Assembly: GCF_002343915.1 (NCBI RefSeq)
Contig: NZ_NETK01000001.1
Coordinates: forward strand, 4,350,001 to 4,414,000
Source of the DNA: Nannocystis exedens
GTDB taxonomy: Bacteria; Myxococcota_A; Polyangia; Nannocystales; Nannocystaceae
DNA length: 64,000 nucleotides
Direction: 5' to 3'
In this document: positions 44,148 through 50,763 of the stretch, one piece after another
Layout of the letters: each line of letters starts with the position of its first letter
Position numbering within the stretch: the first letter of the stretch is position 1
Translations under genes and position numbers: made by a program
Notes under the pieces: model-generated
Seen by the model: the letters and a program-made list of their open reading frames with translations, nothing else
Database searches by the model: none
Told to the model about the DNA's origin: nothing

Positions 44148-44220
44148 GCCCCCCAAGCATCAATGGTGATGCGCCGCCCTCGTAGCGCGGAATCGCCGGG
44201 TTCGATCCCCGGGAGGGGCT
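44148..44220 (+). tRNA. tRNA-Thr(CGT)
   Basis: Acceptor GCCCCCC/GAGGGGC (one C-A mismatch), D stem GCATC/GATGC, anticodon stem CCGCC/CGCGG with the loop-closing pair mismatched, loop CTCGTAG, T stem CCGGG/CCCGG with canonical loop TTCGATC. Discriminator T. Confidence 0.65.
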
Positions 44221-44231
44221 CTCCTCGCTCC

Positions 44232-44303
44232 GGTCCAGGAGCTCCCCGGTCGAGCGCCTGCATGACGCGCAGGAGGTACGAGGTTCGATTCCTCGATGGG
44301 CCA
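44232..44303 (+). tRNA. tRNA-Val(GAC)
   Basis: Acceptor GGTCCAG/ATGGGCC (last pair mismatched), D stem GCTC/GAGC, anticodon stem CCTGC/GCAGG with loop ATGACGC, T stem CGAGG/CCTCG with loop TTCGATT. Discriminator A, standard for Val. Confidence 0.78.
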
Positions 44304-44324
44304 ATCGGAATATACGTCAGTTCT

Positions 44325-44396
44325 GCTCTCGTGGTCTAGAAGATAGGGCCCAGGTCTACGGAACCTGTGACGGTGGTGCAATTCCATCCGAGAGTA
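44325..44396 (+). tRNA. tRNA-Arg(ACG), copy 1
   Basis: Acceptor GCTCTCG/CGAGAGT, anticodon stem CAGGT/ACCTG with loop CTACGGA (A34 would be read as inosine), T stem GGTGG/CCATC with loop TGCAATT. Discriminator A. Nearly identical to the next unit. Confidence 0.78.
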
Positions 44397-44423
44397 CTAT
44401 TCCTCGATGTTCGATCCCTGCTC

Positions 44424-44495
44424 GCTCTCGTGGTCTAGAAGATAGGGCCCAGGTCTACGGAGCCTGAGACGGTGGTGCAATTCCACCCGAGAGTA
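44424..44495 (+). tRNA. tRNA-Arg(ACG), copy 2
   Basis: Differs from copy 1 at three positions only (anticodon-stem A to G, variable-region T to A, T-stem T to C). The T-stem change restores a better pair. The 27-nt spacer between copies contains GATGTTCGATCCCTG, which looks like a leftover T arm. Confidence 0.78.
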
Positions 44496-44510
44496 CTTCG
44501 AACGATGCAT

Positions 44511-44582
44511 GGCCTCGAAGTGTATCAGATTGCACACGACCGTCCGAAGGTCGAGGACCGGGTGCGACTCCCGGCGGGGCTG
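44511..44582 (+). tRNA. tRNA-Arg(CCG)
   Basis: Acceptor GGCCTCG/CGGGGCT (two G-U pairs), anticodon stem CGACC/GGTCG with loop GTCCGAA, T stem CCGGG/CCCGG with loop TGCGACT. Discriminator G. Matches the frequent CGG codon of this genome. Confidence 0.75.
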
Positions 44583-44659
44583 CCACGCTCGCGTCGCTCG
44601 GCTCGACGGGCAGCTCGCGGCCTCGACACAGGCGGCGGTCGAGGCAGACCGGGCGCCGA
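44583..44659 (+). other. array spacer with hairpin
   Basis: A 77-nt spacer with a perfect 8-bp hairpin (GCCTCGAC / GTCGAGGC, 10-nt loop, 44620-44645). No anticodon arm can be placed, so no tRNA is called. Confidence 0.5.
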
Positions 44660-44732
44660 GCTCGCGTAGCTCAGCCGGATGAGCGTTGGTCTTCTAAACC
44701 AAGGGACGCAGGTTCGATTCCTGCCGCGAGCG
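44660..44732 (+). tRNA. tRNA-Arg(TCT)
   Basis: Acceptor GCTCGCG/CGCGAGC perfect, D stem GCTC/GAGC, anticodon stem TTGGT/ACCAA with loop CTTCTAA, T stem GCAGG/CCTGC with loop TTCGATT. Discriminator G. The best-formed unit of the array. Confidence 0.93.
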
Positions 44733-44753
44733 CTCTGGACGAAATCATCATTC

Positions 44754-44825
44754 AGGGGAGAGGTGTTGATGGTGACATGCGGGACTCCAAATCCTGCGAA
44801 CCGGGTTCGAGTCCCGGCTCCCCTG
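44754..44825 (+). tRNA. tRNA-Trp(CCA)
   Basis: Acceptor AGGGGAG/CTCCCCT perfect (A1-U72 as in bacterial Trp), anticodon stem CGGGA/TCCTG with loop CTCCAAA, T stem CCGGG/CCCGG with loop TTCGAGT. Discriminator G, the Trp standard. Confidence 0.92.
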
Positions 44826-44826
44826 T

Positions 44827-44897
44827 TGGGCTAAAGCTCGTGAGAAGAGCGGTGCTCTGTGACAGCACAGGTGAGGGGGCGGAACCCTCTAGCCCAC
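44827..44897 (+). tRNA. tRNA-His(GTG)
   Basis: Acceptor TGGGCTA/TAGCCCA perfect, anticodon stem GTGCT/AGCAC with loop CTGTGAC, T stem GAGGG/CCCTC with loop GGCGGAA. Discriminator C, typical of His, but the encoded -1 base is T instead of G. One base after tRNA-Trp. Confidence 0.78.
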
Positions 44898-44935
44898 TCG
44901 CGCCCGGATGCGCGCCATCGTCGGTCGTCTTGCAA

Positions 44936-45007
44936 GCCCGCGTAGCTCGACGGGAGAGCGGCGTTCTTGCACATCGCAGGTCGGGGGCTCGACACCCTCC
45001 GTGGGCA
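44936..45007 (+). tRNA. second TGC-anticodon tRNA (Ala by anticodon), no G3-U70
   Basis: Acceptor GCCCGCG/CGTGGGC has C3-G70, not the alanine G3-U70. Anticodon stem GCGTT/ATCGC (one T-T mismatch), loop CTTGCAC. T stem GGGGG/CCCTC, loop CTCGACA. Discriminator A. Ala identity is therefore doubtful; a shifted loop would read GCA (Cys). Confidence 0.6.
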
Positions 45008-45025
45008 TGTTTCAACACAACAATC

Positions 45026-45096
45026 GGCCCTGTAGTTCAACGGCAGAATTCCGCGCTCTCGACGCGGAGATCGGAGATCGTCACTCCGCAGGGTCA
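45026..45096 (+). tRNA. tRNA-Glu(CTC)
   Basis: Acceptor GGCCCTG/CAGGGTC, anticodon stem CCGCG/CGCGG with loop CTCTCGA, T stem CGGAG/CTCCG with loop ATCGTCA. Discriminator A, where most bacterial tRNA-Glu have G. Confidence 0.78.
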
Positions 45097-45101
45097 TTCG
45101 A

Positions 45102-45174
45102 CGAGGTGAAGGCTTGCTGGTAAGCCGCATGCTCGGGGAGCATGAGGTTGTGCGTTCGACTCGCACCACCTCGA
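45102..45174 (+). tRNA. tRNA-Pro(GGG)
   Basis: Acceptor CGAGGTG/CACCTCG with C1-G72, typical of bacterial Pro. Anticodon stem CATGC/GCATG, loop TCGGGGA: C replaces the near-invariant U33. T stem GTGCG/CGCAC, loop TTCGACT. Discriminator A. Confidence 0.8.
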
Positions 45175-45194
45175 TTGATAGGAACATTCATCGA

Positions 45195-45265
45195 CGGAGA
45201 CGAATCGCGGAGTGCGAGGCGTGTTTCGGGAACACGTAGGCGGGGTGCGACGCCCCGGTCTCCGA
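45195..45265 (+). tRNA. tRNA-Pro(CGG), CCA encoded
   Basis: Acceptor CGGAGAC/GTCTCCG perfect with C1-G72. Anticodon stem CGTGT/ACACG, loop TTCGGGA. T stem CGGGG/CCCCG, loop TGCGACG. Discriminator A followed by CCA at 45266-45268, the only encoded CCA in the array. Confidence 0.85.
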
Positions 45266-45315
45266 CCAATGCCGGGCCCGGACCGCAGAGTCATGCTGCG
45301 GCTCGAGGCTCGTTT

Positions 45316-45386
45316 CCGCGTCAGTGGACGGTGCCACACCTCGTCTGATGAGCGAGCCCTTCGGAGTTCAACTCTCCGGGCGCGGA
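45316..45386 (+). tRNA. tRNA-Ile(GAT)
   Basis: Acceptor CCGCGTC/GGCGCGG, D stem GTGG/CCAC, anticodon stem CTCGT/GCGAG with loop CTGATGA, T stem CGGAG/CTCCG with loop TTCAACT. Discriminator A. Last unit of the array, 27 nt from the cupin gene end. Confidence 0.75.
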
Positions 45387-45413
45387 CTTCCACTTCTCTT
45401 CCTCTTCCACGCG

Positions 45414-45788
45414 TCACGAGCCTGGCGCCGGCGTCGGCTCGGCCGGAGCGGGCGTCGCCTTGACGATCAGGTAGCGCAGCGGGGCGTCGACCCGCTCGTT
45501 GCGCAGCTCGAGCGTCGAGCGGAACGGCAGGAACACTACCGTCCCGGGGCCGAACGGCTGCGCGCGGCCGTCGACCGTGGCCTCGCCGCAGCCGGTCAGG
45601 CCGATGACGATCTCCGAGTCGCGCTGCTGGACGTGACGGCCGACGTGGCCGCCCGCCTCGAGCACGCACGAGAGCACCGACGTGAACGGCGGCGCGGGCT
45701 GTCCGGCGAGCAAATCCCAGACGAGCACCTCGCCGTGACCGCCGAACATTGCCTGACGACGCGAGGGGGGGCCGTGACCGATCTGCAT
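45414..45788 (-). CDS. cupin-domain protein
   Basis: 124 residues from ATG 45788 (a GTG at 45803 gives 5 more). A single-domain cupin: the first motif GGHVGRHVQQRDSEIVIGLT carries the His/Glu metal-ligand pattern and the second reads GPGTVVFLPFRSTLELRN. Small cupins bind a metal or act as sugar or sensor domains; no substrate can be told. It ends 27 nt from the last tRNA and follows the truncated MBL and chloroperoxidase genes, with which it probably once formed an operon. Confidence 0.78.
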   Translation of the reverse strand: MQIGHGPPSRRQAMFGGHGEVLVWDLLAGQPAPPFTSVLSCVLEAGGHVGRHVQQRDSEIVIGLTGCGEATVDGRAQPFGPGTVVFLPFRSTLELRNERVDAPLRYLIVKATPAPAEPTPAPGS

Positions 45789-45803
45789 GGCCGAGCGTAC
45801 CAC

Positions 45804-46036
45804 GCCTCGCGTCGGCGTGATGGTCGTGACTGAGCAGCACCGCGTCGAAGCGGCCGAGCGACGCCGGGCTGGCCGGCGTCTCGTAGCGCTTCTCCCTGGC
45901 GAACCATGAGCGCGGCGTACACCACGGCCCGAAGTCGTGGGTGCTGCCCTTCGCGTCGAACACCGGGTCGGTCAGGAGCCGCGTCTCGCCGACGACGATC
46001 GCCAGCGTTCGCGGTGCCGAGGTACCTCAGCTCCAT
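45804..46036 (-). pseudogene. MBL-fold hydrolase, truncated and frameshifted
   Basis: It begins MELRYLGTAN (ATG 46036, overlapping the upstream stop by one base), shifts frame, and continues LAIVVGETRLLTDPVFDAKG, then FDAVLLSHDHHAD with the metallo-beta-lactamase metal motif HxHxxD. The coding then breaks off at about residue 85, where a normal member has 250 or more. The rest was deleted, and the cupin gene follows directly. It cannot be functional. Confidence 0.75.
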
Positions 46037-46830
46037 CACGACGCCGCGCGGCTCTGCAGGAACGCCAGCAGATCGGCGTTGACGCGGTCCTTTTGCGACG
46101 TCGGCAGGCCGTGGTCGCCGCCCGCGTAGACCTTGAGCTGCGAGCCCTTGACCAGCGTGTGGGCCGCCTGCGCGCTGGCGCCGATCGGCACGATCTGGTC
46201 GTCGTCGCCGTGGATGAACAGCGTCGGCACGTCGATCTTCTTCAGGTCCTCGGTGAAGTCGGTCTCGGAGAACGCCTTGATGCAGTCGAGCGCGTTCTTG
46301 AGGCCCGCCTGCATGCCCTGCAGCCAGAAGCTGTCGCGCACGCCGTCGGACAGCTTGCCGCCGGGGCGATTGGCGCCGTAGAACGGCGTCGGCAGGTCCT
46401 TGAAGAACTGCGAGCGGTCCGCCTCGACCGAGGCGCGGATGCCGTCGAACACCGCGAGCGGGAGGCCGCCGGGGTTGGCCTCGGTCTTCAGCATCAACGG
46501 CGGCACCGCCCCGACGAGCACGAGCTGGGCGACGCGCTTCGTGCCGTGGCGACCGACGTAGCGGGTGACCTCGCCGCCGCCGGTCGAGTGGCCGACGAGC
46601 GTCGCTTGCTCGAGGTCGAGGTGCTCGATCAGCTGCGCCAGAATCGTCGGCGTAGGTGTCCATCTCGTTGCCGTCGTACGGCTGGCTCGAGCGGCCGTGG
46701 CCGCGGCGGTCGTGGGCGATGCAGCGAAAGCCGTGGGCCGCGAGGAACACCATCTGGTCCTCCCACGCGTCGGCCGTCAGCGGCCAGCCGTGGCTGAACA
46801 CCACCGGGCGGCCGGAGCCGCGCGCGGTCC
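46036..46830 (-). pseudogene. non-haem chloroperoxidase-like alpha/beta hydrolase, frameshifted and 5' truncated
   Basis: The N-terminal frame reads GSGRPVVFSHGWPLTADAWE, RCIAHDRRGHGRSSQP, MDTYAD. After a frameshift near 46645 another frame reads ILAQLIEHLDLEQATLVGHS (nucleophile Ser), then AVPPLMLKTEANPGGLPLAV, GDDDQIVPIGASA and the His in GGDHGLPT. All triad parts of the chloroperoxidase/arylesterase family are present, but one frameshift separates them and the first ~20 residues with the start are missing at the breakpoint near 46820. Confidence 0.78.
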
Positions 46831-47570
46831 TGGTGATCGTCCACGGGTTCAAGGCCCACGGCGGCCTGTACGAGTGGGCCGGCGGCCGGTTCGCCGAGCA
46901 GGGGTTCGCCGTCTACGCGCTCGACCTGCGCGGGCACGGGGTGTCGGAGGGCGACCGGCTCGAGGTCGGCAAGTTCGGCGACTACACCGACGACGTCCAC
47001 ACCCTGGTGAAGCTGGCCAAGGCGCGCAACCCGGGCCTGCAGGTGTTCCTGTTCGGCCACAGCGCCGGCGGCGTGATCTCCAGCATCTACGCGCTCGAGC
47101 ACCAGGACGAGCTCGCGGGCTTCATCTGCGAGAGCTTCGCCCACGAGGTGCCGGCCCCCGACTTCGTGCTCGCGGTGCTCAAGGGCCTCAGCCACATCAC
47201 CCCGCACGCCCACGTGCTCAAGCTCGAGGACGAGGGCTTCTCGCGCGACCCAGCGGTGGTCGAGGCGATGAAGAACGACCCGCTGGTCGAGCGCAAGGGC
47301 TACCCCGCATACACGGTCGCCGAGATGGTCCGCGCCGACGAGCGCCTCAAGCGCGAGTTCTCGCTGATCACCCTGCCGGTGCTCATCCTCCACGGCACCG
47401 AGGACCGCGTGACCCTGGCGCGCGGCAGCCAGCGCTTTTACGACCACGCCGGCTCGAAGGACAAGACGCTCAAGCTGTACGAGGGCCACTACCACGACCT
47501 GCTCGCCGATTACGGCAAGGAGGGGGTGCTGGCCGACATCGTCGCGTGGATCGACGCGCGGATCCGCTGA
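46809..47570 (+). pseudogene. monoacylglycerol-lipase-like hydrolase lacking its 5' end
   Basis: From 46809 the frame reads RPEPRAVLVIVHGFKAHGGL, then ALDLRGHGVSEGDR, nucleophile VFLFGHSAGGV, ILHGTEDRVTLARGSQRFYD and the His in YEGHYHDLL, a complete hydrolase core of about 253 residues. Homologues have about 25 more N-terminal residues before 'RAVLVIVHG'. Upstream of 46809 the frame only shadows the opposite-strand chloroperoxidase gene, and there is no fitting start codon or ribosome-binding site. Possibly expressed as a fusion, but probably dead. Confidence 0.7.
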
Positions 47571-47591
47571 GCCCACGGCGCAGCTCGAAGC

Positions 47592-47620
47592 ACGGGCGCG
47601 ACGGCCTCCGTCGCGCCCGT
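47592..47620 (+). terminator. 13-bp GC hairpin after the lipase gene
   Basis: ACGGGCGCGACGG, loop CCT, then the exact reverse complement, starting 21 nt after the lipase stop. A short T-rich tail (TTCGCGTTCGTG) follows. A good candidate rho-independent terminator for a high-GC genome. Confidence 0.65.
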
Positions 47621-47692
47621 TCGCGTTCGTGACTCTTCGGACGTGGACCTCGCCGACGTCCGCGCAATTGATCTCACCCCCGAGGGGCACTG

Positions 47693-48832
47693 ATGTCCTC
47701 GAGCACCGGACGACCGAGCCGCGAGTCGGCGAGGCCGGAGGCTCGAGGCACTACCATGATTGCTTACGACTACCCGAATGTCGCCGAGCGCGTCGAGCTG
47801 ATCCCCGCCGCTCGCCTCCACGATCGCGCGCCGGACGTGCCGGCCGCGTTCCAGCTCAGGTTCCCGCAGCGGTGGCGTCCGCGGCAGCTGCTCAATCCCC
47901 ACGCCGACCGCATCGAGCGGCGCACGCTCGCGTGGCTGCAGACCTACGGCATCGGCCGCGACGCCGACGAGCGGGAGAAGCTACGCAAGTTCAACTGCGC
48001 GATGTACGGCGGATATTCGCTCCCCGTGGCCGACTTCGAGTCGGCCCTGCTCGTCACGCAATTCATCTGCCTGTGGCTGTTCTGGGACGACATGCTGGTC
48101 GAGGAGGAGCTCGGCTGGGACATCGGCGAGGTCGTCCGCGCCTTGACCGACGACGCGGCGCCGGCCACCACGTCGCGCTACGTCGCGGCCTGGGCCGACA
48201 TCGGCCGGCGGCTGCGGAGGGCCCGGAGCGCCGAATGGTTGCAGCGGCTGGGCGCGACGATGCGCCAGTGGATGGAGAACGCCAAGCTCGAGACCGGCCT
48301 GGCGCGCGCGTTCAAGCGCGGCAGCTGCCCCGAGTTCGTCGCGGCCTTCGACTGCCGGACCGTCAGCATCGGCATGTATCCGACCTTCCACCTGATCGAG
48401 CACGCCGAGGGCGCCGAGCTGCCGGCGTCGTTCCACGAGCACCCGGTGGTGGTCGAGCTCAAGCGGCTGGCCTCGCGCCTGGTCGGCCTCGGCAACGACC
48501 TCGGCGGCCTCGCCAAGGACATCGACCAGCGCTGGCTGAACCTCGTGCTGATCCTCGGCGAGCGCTCGTCGCTGCCGATCGAGTCGGCCTTCGCCCGCGT
48601 GGTCGCGCTGCACAACGAGGACGTGCAGATCTTCGACCGCCTGTGCCATGGCCTGCCGAGCTGGGGCCTCGAGACCGACCGCCACATCGACCGCTGGCTC
48701 CGCGCCGTGCGCTACAACGTCCACGGCTTCACGCTGTGGGAGTCGACCGCCGAGCGCTACCAGGAGCTCAAGGCCATCGTCGGCGACAAGCTGCTGGTGG
48801 CCCCGGTGGTGGAGATCCACGAGGCCGGCTGA
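47693..48832 (+). CDS. class I terpene synthase (probable sesquiterpene cyclase)
   Basis: 379 residues. The aspartate-rich motif lies in LFWDDMLVEEEL (D132, D133, E137 region) and the second metal site in GLGNDLGGLAKDID (N268, G272, D276), where the usual N-S-E triad is N-G-D. The RY pair near the C-terminus (VRYNVHGFTLWE) is kept. The length and single alpha domain fit bacterial enzymes that cyclise farnesyl or geranyl diphosphate. ATG 47693 is preceded by GAGGGG; ATG 47756 is an alternative. No prenyltransferase or P450 is adjacent, so the product is unknown. Confidence 0.85.
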   Translation: MSSSTGRPSRESARPEARGTTMIAYDYPNVAERVELIPAARLHDRAPDVPAAFQLRFPQRWRPRQLLNPHADRIERRTLAWLQTYGIGRDADEREKLRKFNCAMYGGYSLPVADFESALLVTQFICLWLFWDDMLVEEELGWDIGEVVRALTDDAAPATTSRYVAAWADIGRRLRRARSAEWLQRLGATMRQWMENAKLETGLARAFKRGSCPEFVAAFDCRTVSIGMYPTFHLIEHAEGAELPASFHEHPVVVELKRLASRLVGLGNDLGGLAKDIDQRWLNLVLILGERSSLPIESAFARVVALHNEDVQIFDRLCHGLPSWGLETDRHIDRWLRAVRYNVHGFTLWESTAERYQELKAIVGDKLLVAPVVEIHEAG

Positions 48833-48874
48833 GCCTGTCCTGAAAGACGGTACCGCCAGGCGCCCGGCCGTGCG

Positions 48875-49336
48875 ATGCTCGCGGGGATGCCTCGCCCGCG
48901 CGCCCTGCTCCTCGGCCTCTGGCTCCCGCTCCTCGCCTGCGACTCCAAAGCCGTCGAGGCGCAGACGGCCCACATCCAGGCGCTCGAGGGCAGGTTACAG
49001 CGCGTCGAGGCGGAGGCCGCGGCCCTGACGGCGCGCGTGAAGCTCCTCGAGGACGAGCGGCTCCGCCAGCCCCCGCCGCAGCCGCCGGCCGGCGCCGCGG
49101 CGAACATCGTCGTCGAGGTCACCGCCGACGGCCTGCGCGTCGGCGACGAGACCGTCGACCTCGACCGCTTCCAGGCCCTGCTGCGCGAGCGCCTCGTCGC
49201 CCGGCCCGACCTCTCGCTCCACGTCAAGGCCGACACGAGCGTCGAGTACGCCCGCGTCATCGAGGTCATGGACCGGGCCAAGGCCGCGGGCGTCGCCAAG
49301 ATCGCCATGGTCGCCGACCCCGCGCTGAAGCGCTGA
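48875..49336 (+). CDS. ExbD/TolR-like lipoprotein
   Basis: 153 residues (start ATG 48875 or 48887). A signal peptide with lipobox LPLLAC is followed by a coiled coil (HIQALEGRLQRVEAEAAALT), a Pro-rich linker, and a C-terminal 75-residue domain like the periplasmic part of ExbD/TolR (ERLVARPDLSLHVKADTSVE, YARVIEVMDRAKAAGVAKIA). It lacks the membrane helix and Asp of a true ExbD, so it cannot form an energised motor; it probably sits in the envelope as an accessory. It is followed by a convergent outer-membrane protein gene. Confidence 0.75.
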   Translation: MLAGMPRPRALLLGLWLPLLACDSKAVEAQTAHIQALEGRLQRVEAEAAALTARVKLLEDERLRQPPPQPPAGAAANIVVEVTADGLRVGDETVDLDRFQALLRERLVARPDLSLHVKADTSVEYARVIEVMDRAKAAGVAKIAMVADPALKR

Positions 49337-49347
49337 GCGCCTGGCCT

Positions 49348-50706
49348 TCAGAACACGTGGCCGACGTCGACGTAGAAGCCCTGGGACCTGTCGGTCGGCG
49401 AGTAGGCGCCGTCGAAGCGGACCAGGAAGGTCTCGCCCCAGCGCACGCGCAGGCCGCCGCCGGTGCCGAGCTTGAAGCTGCCGCCGTCGATGCTCCGGCC
49501 GCCGAGCTCGGTCCGCCCGAAGTCGGCCCAGATCCGCGCGGCGTCGAGGAACGCGACCGCGCCGACGGCGAAGTGGTTGTTCTTGATCGTGAACTTCACG
49601 AACATGCTGCGCACCTCGAGGTTCTGGATCAGCTTGATCTTGCCGGCGTAGCGCTGGCGAGGCACCCCGCGCAGCGACCAGCCGCCGCCCGGGCCGTCGC
49701 GGGGCATCAGCGCGCCGAAGCGCGTCAGCTCGTAGAACGGCGCGTCGCCGGCGATCACGTCGGCGACCCCGCGGACCGCGAACGACAGGTACTCGCCGAT
49801 GAACGACTTGTACCACGCGCTGTTGAGCGTGAACGCGGCGTAGCGCAGGCCCTGCTGGACCCCCGGCGAGGCGCGCACCGTCAGCTCCGTGAAGGTCCCG
49901 CGGGTCGGCGTGTACTCGTGGTCGCGGGTGTCGAACAGCGCGCCGGCGCTGAGGACCACGAGCGCGTGCGGATCTGTCCCCTGGAGCAGGTTGCCCAGCG
50001 CCTCGCCGTCGGGCGTGTCCGTCGCCTTGAGGGCGATGTCCTGCTCGAGCAGGCTGCCGGGGTACGGGCGGACGATGTTGTAGGTCGAGTTGAGCCCGAC
50101 CAGCGCCTCGATGCGGCGCCGCTGCAATACCGTCGAGCGGTCCCACACCTTGATGCGGGCGTTGAACAGCAGCAGCGGATAGATGTGGTCGAAGCGGTGG
50201 TGGCGACGGGCGGCCTGATAGGCCATCAAGTCCTGGTCGGGGTCGATGCCCTCCCACGGCTCGGTGGCCACCGAGTCGTTGCCGAACCCGTAATAGCCGG
50301 TGTTCGCGAACTTGCGGAAGCCGACGCGGGCGGTGATCCGCAGGCGATCGCCGGCGAGGCCGGGGAAGTCCATGTTGAGGTAATCGTCGTGGAACGGCAC
50401 CTCGATGCCCTTGCCCGGGGCGCGCTTGGCGTTGGCCGACAGCAGCAATTCGAGGCGCCAGCGGTAGGGGCGATAGCCGGGCGAGAAGCGAGCCACGCTG
50501 GCGATGACGCCGAAGCCGAGCCCGAGGTCGGTGTCGTAGCTGAGGGCCGGCAGCGCGCCGACCTCGATGCGCTCCGGCTTCGGCGGCCCTTTCGGCTTCT
50601 TCGGCTTTTTGACCCGCTCCTTGCGCGCCTCGGCGACCGGCGCGTGCGTCAGGGTCGCGCACGCGACGAACGCGGCCAGCAGCGCGGGCAGCCGGCGGAG
50701 GCACAT
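49348..50706 (-). CDS. Omp85/BamA-family outer-membrane protein
   Basis: 452 residues from ATG 50706. A signal peptide (LLAAFVACATLTHAPVAEA) is followed by a Lys/Pro-rich stretch and a beta-barrel of the surface-antigen (D15) family: GLGFGVIASVARFSP at the first strand, GALFDTRDHEYTPTRGTFTE, and the late-barrel motif GGWSLRGVPRQRYAGKI, ending in the aromatic YVDVGHVF expected of barrels. There are no POTRA domains, so it is not BamA itself. Function may be lipid or protein handling at the outer membrane. Divergent from the transporter with 57 bp between starts. Confidence 0.82.
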   Translation of the reverse strand: MCLRRLPALLAAFVACATLTHAPVAEARKERVKKPKKPKGPPKPERIEVGALPALSYDTDLGLGFGVIASVARFSPGYRPYRWRLELLLSANAKRAPGKGIEVPFHDDYLNMDFPGLAGDRLRITARVGFRKFANTGYYGFGNDSVATEPWEGIDPDQDLMAYQAARRHHRFDHIYPLLLFNARIKVWDRSTVLQRRRIEALVGLNSTYNIVRPYPGSLLEQDIALKATDTPDGEALGNLLQGTDPHALVVLSAGALFDTRDHEYTPTRGTFTELTVRASPGVQQGLRYAAFTLNSAWYKSFIGEYLSFAVRGVADVIAGDAPFYELTRFGALMPRDGPGGGWSLRGVPRQRYAGKIKLIQNLEVRSMFVKFTIKNNHFAVGAVAFLDAARIWADFGRTELGGRSIDGGSFKLGTGGGLRVRWGETFLVRFDGAYSPTDRSQGFYVDVGHVF

Positions 50707-50763
50707 TGCATATATGTCCCCGAAGACAGGTGACGCGCGGGCTCGCTGTGGTAAGGTCGGCGC

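Larger units (their letters stand above)
42981..45386 (+). other. tRNA array of 24 tRNA-like genes
   Basis: Twenty-four cloverleaf-forming units lie on the plus strand in 2.4 kb, with spacers from 1 to about 85 nt, and no protein gene inside. Each was found by pairing 7-bp acceptor arms, 5-bp T and anticodon stems and a 7-nt anticodon loop. Order: Gln(CTG), Met/Ile(CAT), Ala(TGC), Asn(GTT), Lys(CTT), TTT unit, Asp(GTC), Gln(TTG), Gly(TCC), Gly(GCC), Thr(GGT), Thr(CGT), Val(GAC), Arg(ACG) twice, Arg(CCG), Arg(TCT), Trp(CCA), His(GTG), Ala(TGC), Glu(CTC), Pro(GGG), Pro(CGG), Ile(GAT). Only Pro(CGG) encodes CCA. About half the T-loops depart from TTCGANN. These are features of mobile-element tRNA arrays. 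Confidence 0.88.

Noticed and set aside
43222..44185. Long plus-strand frames of 199 and 271 codons across the tRNA array
   Set aside because: They run through several well-formed tRNA genes, have skewed Arg/Ser composition and no motif; not protein genes.
44583..44662. tRNA with acceptor GCTCGGC/GCCGAGC in the spacer before Arg(TCT)
   Set aside because: It would overlap the next tRNA by three bases and has no 5-7-5 anticodon arm.
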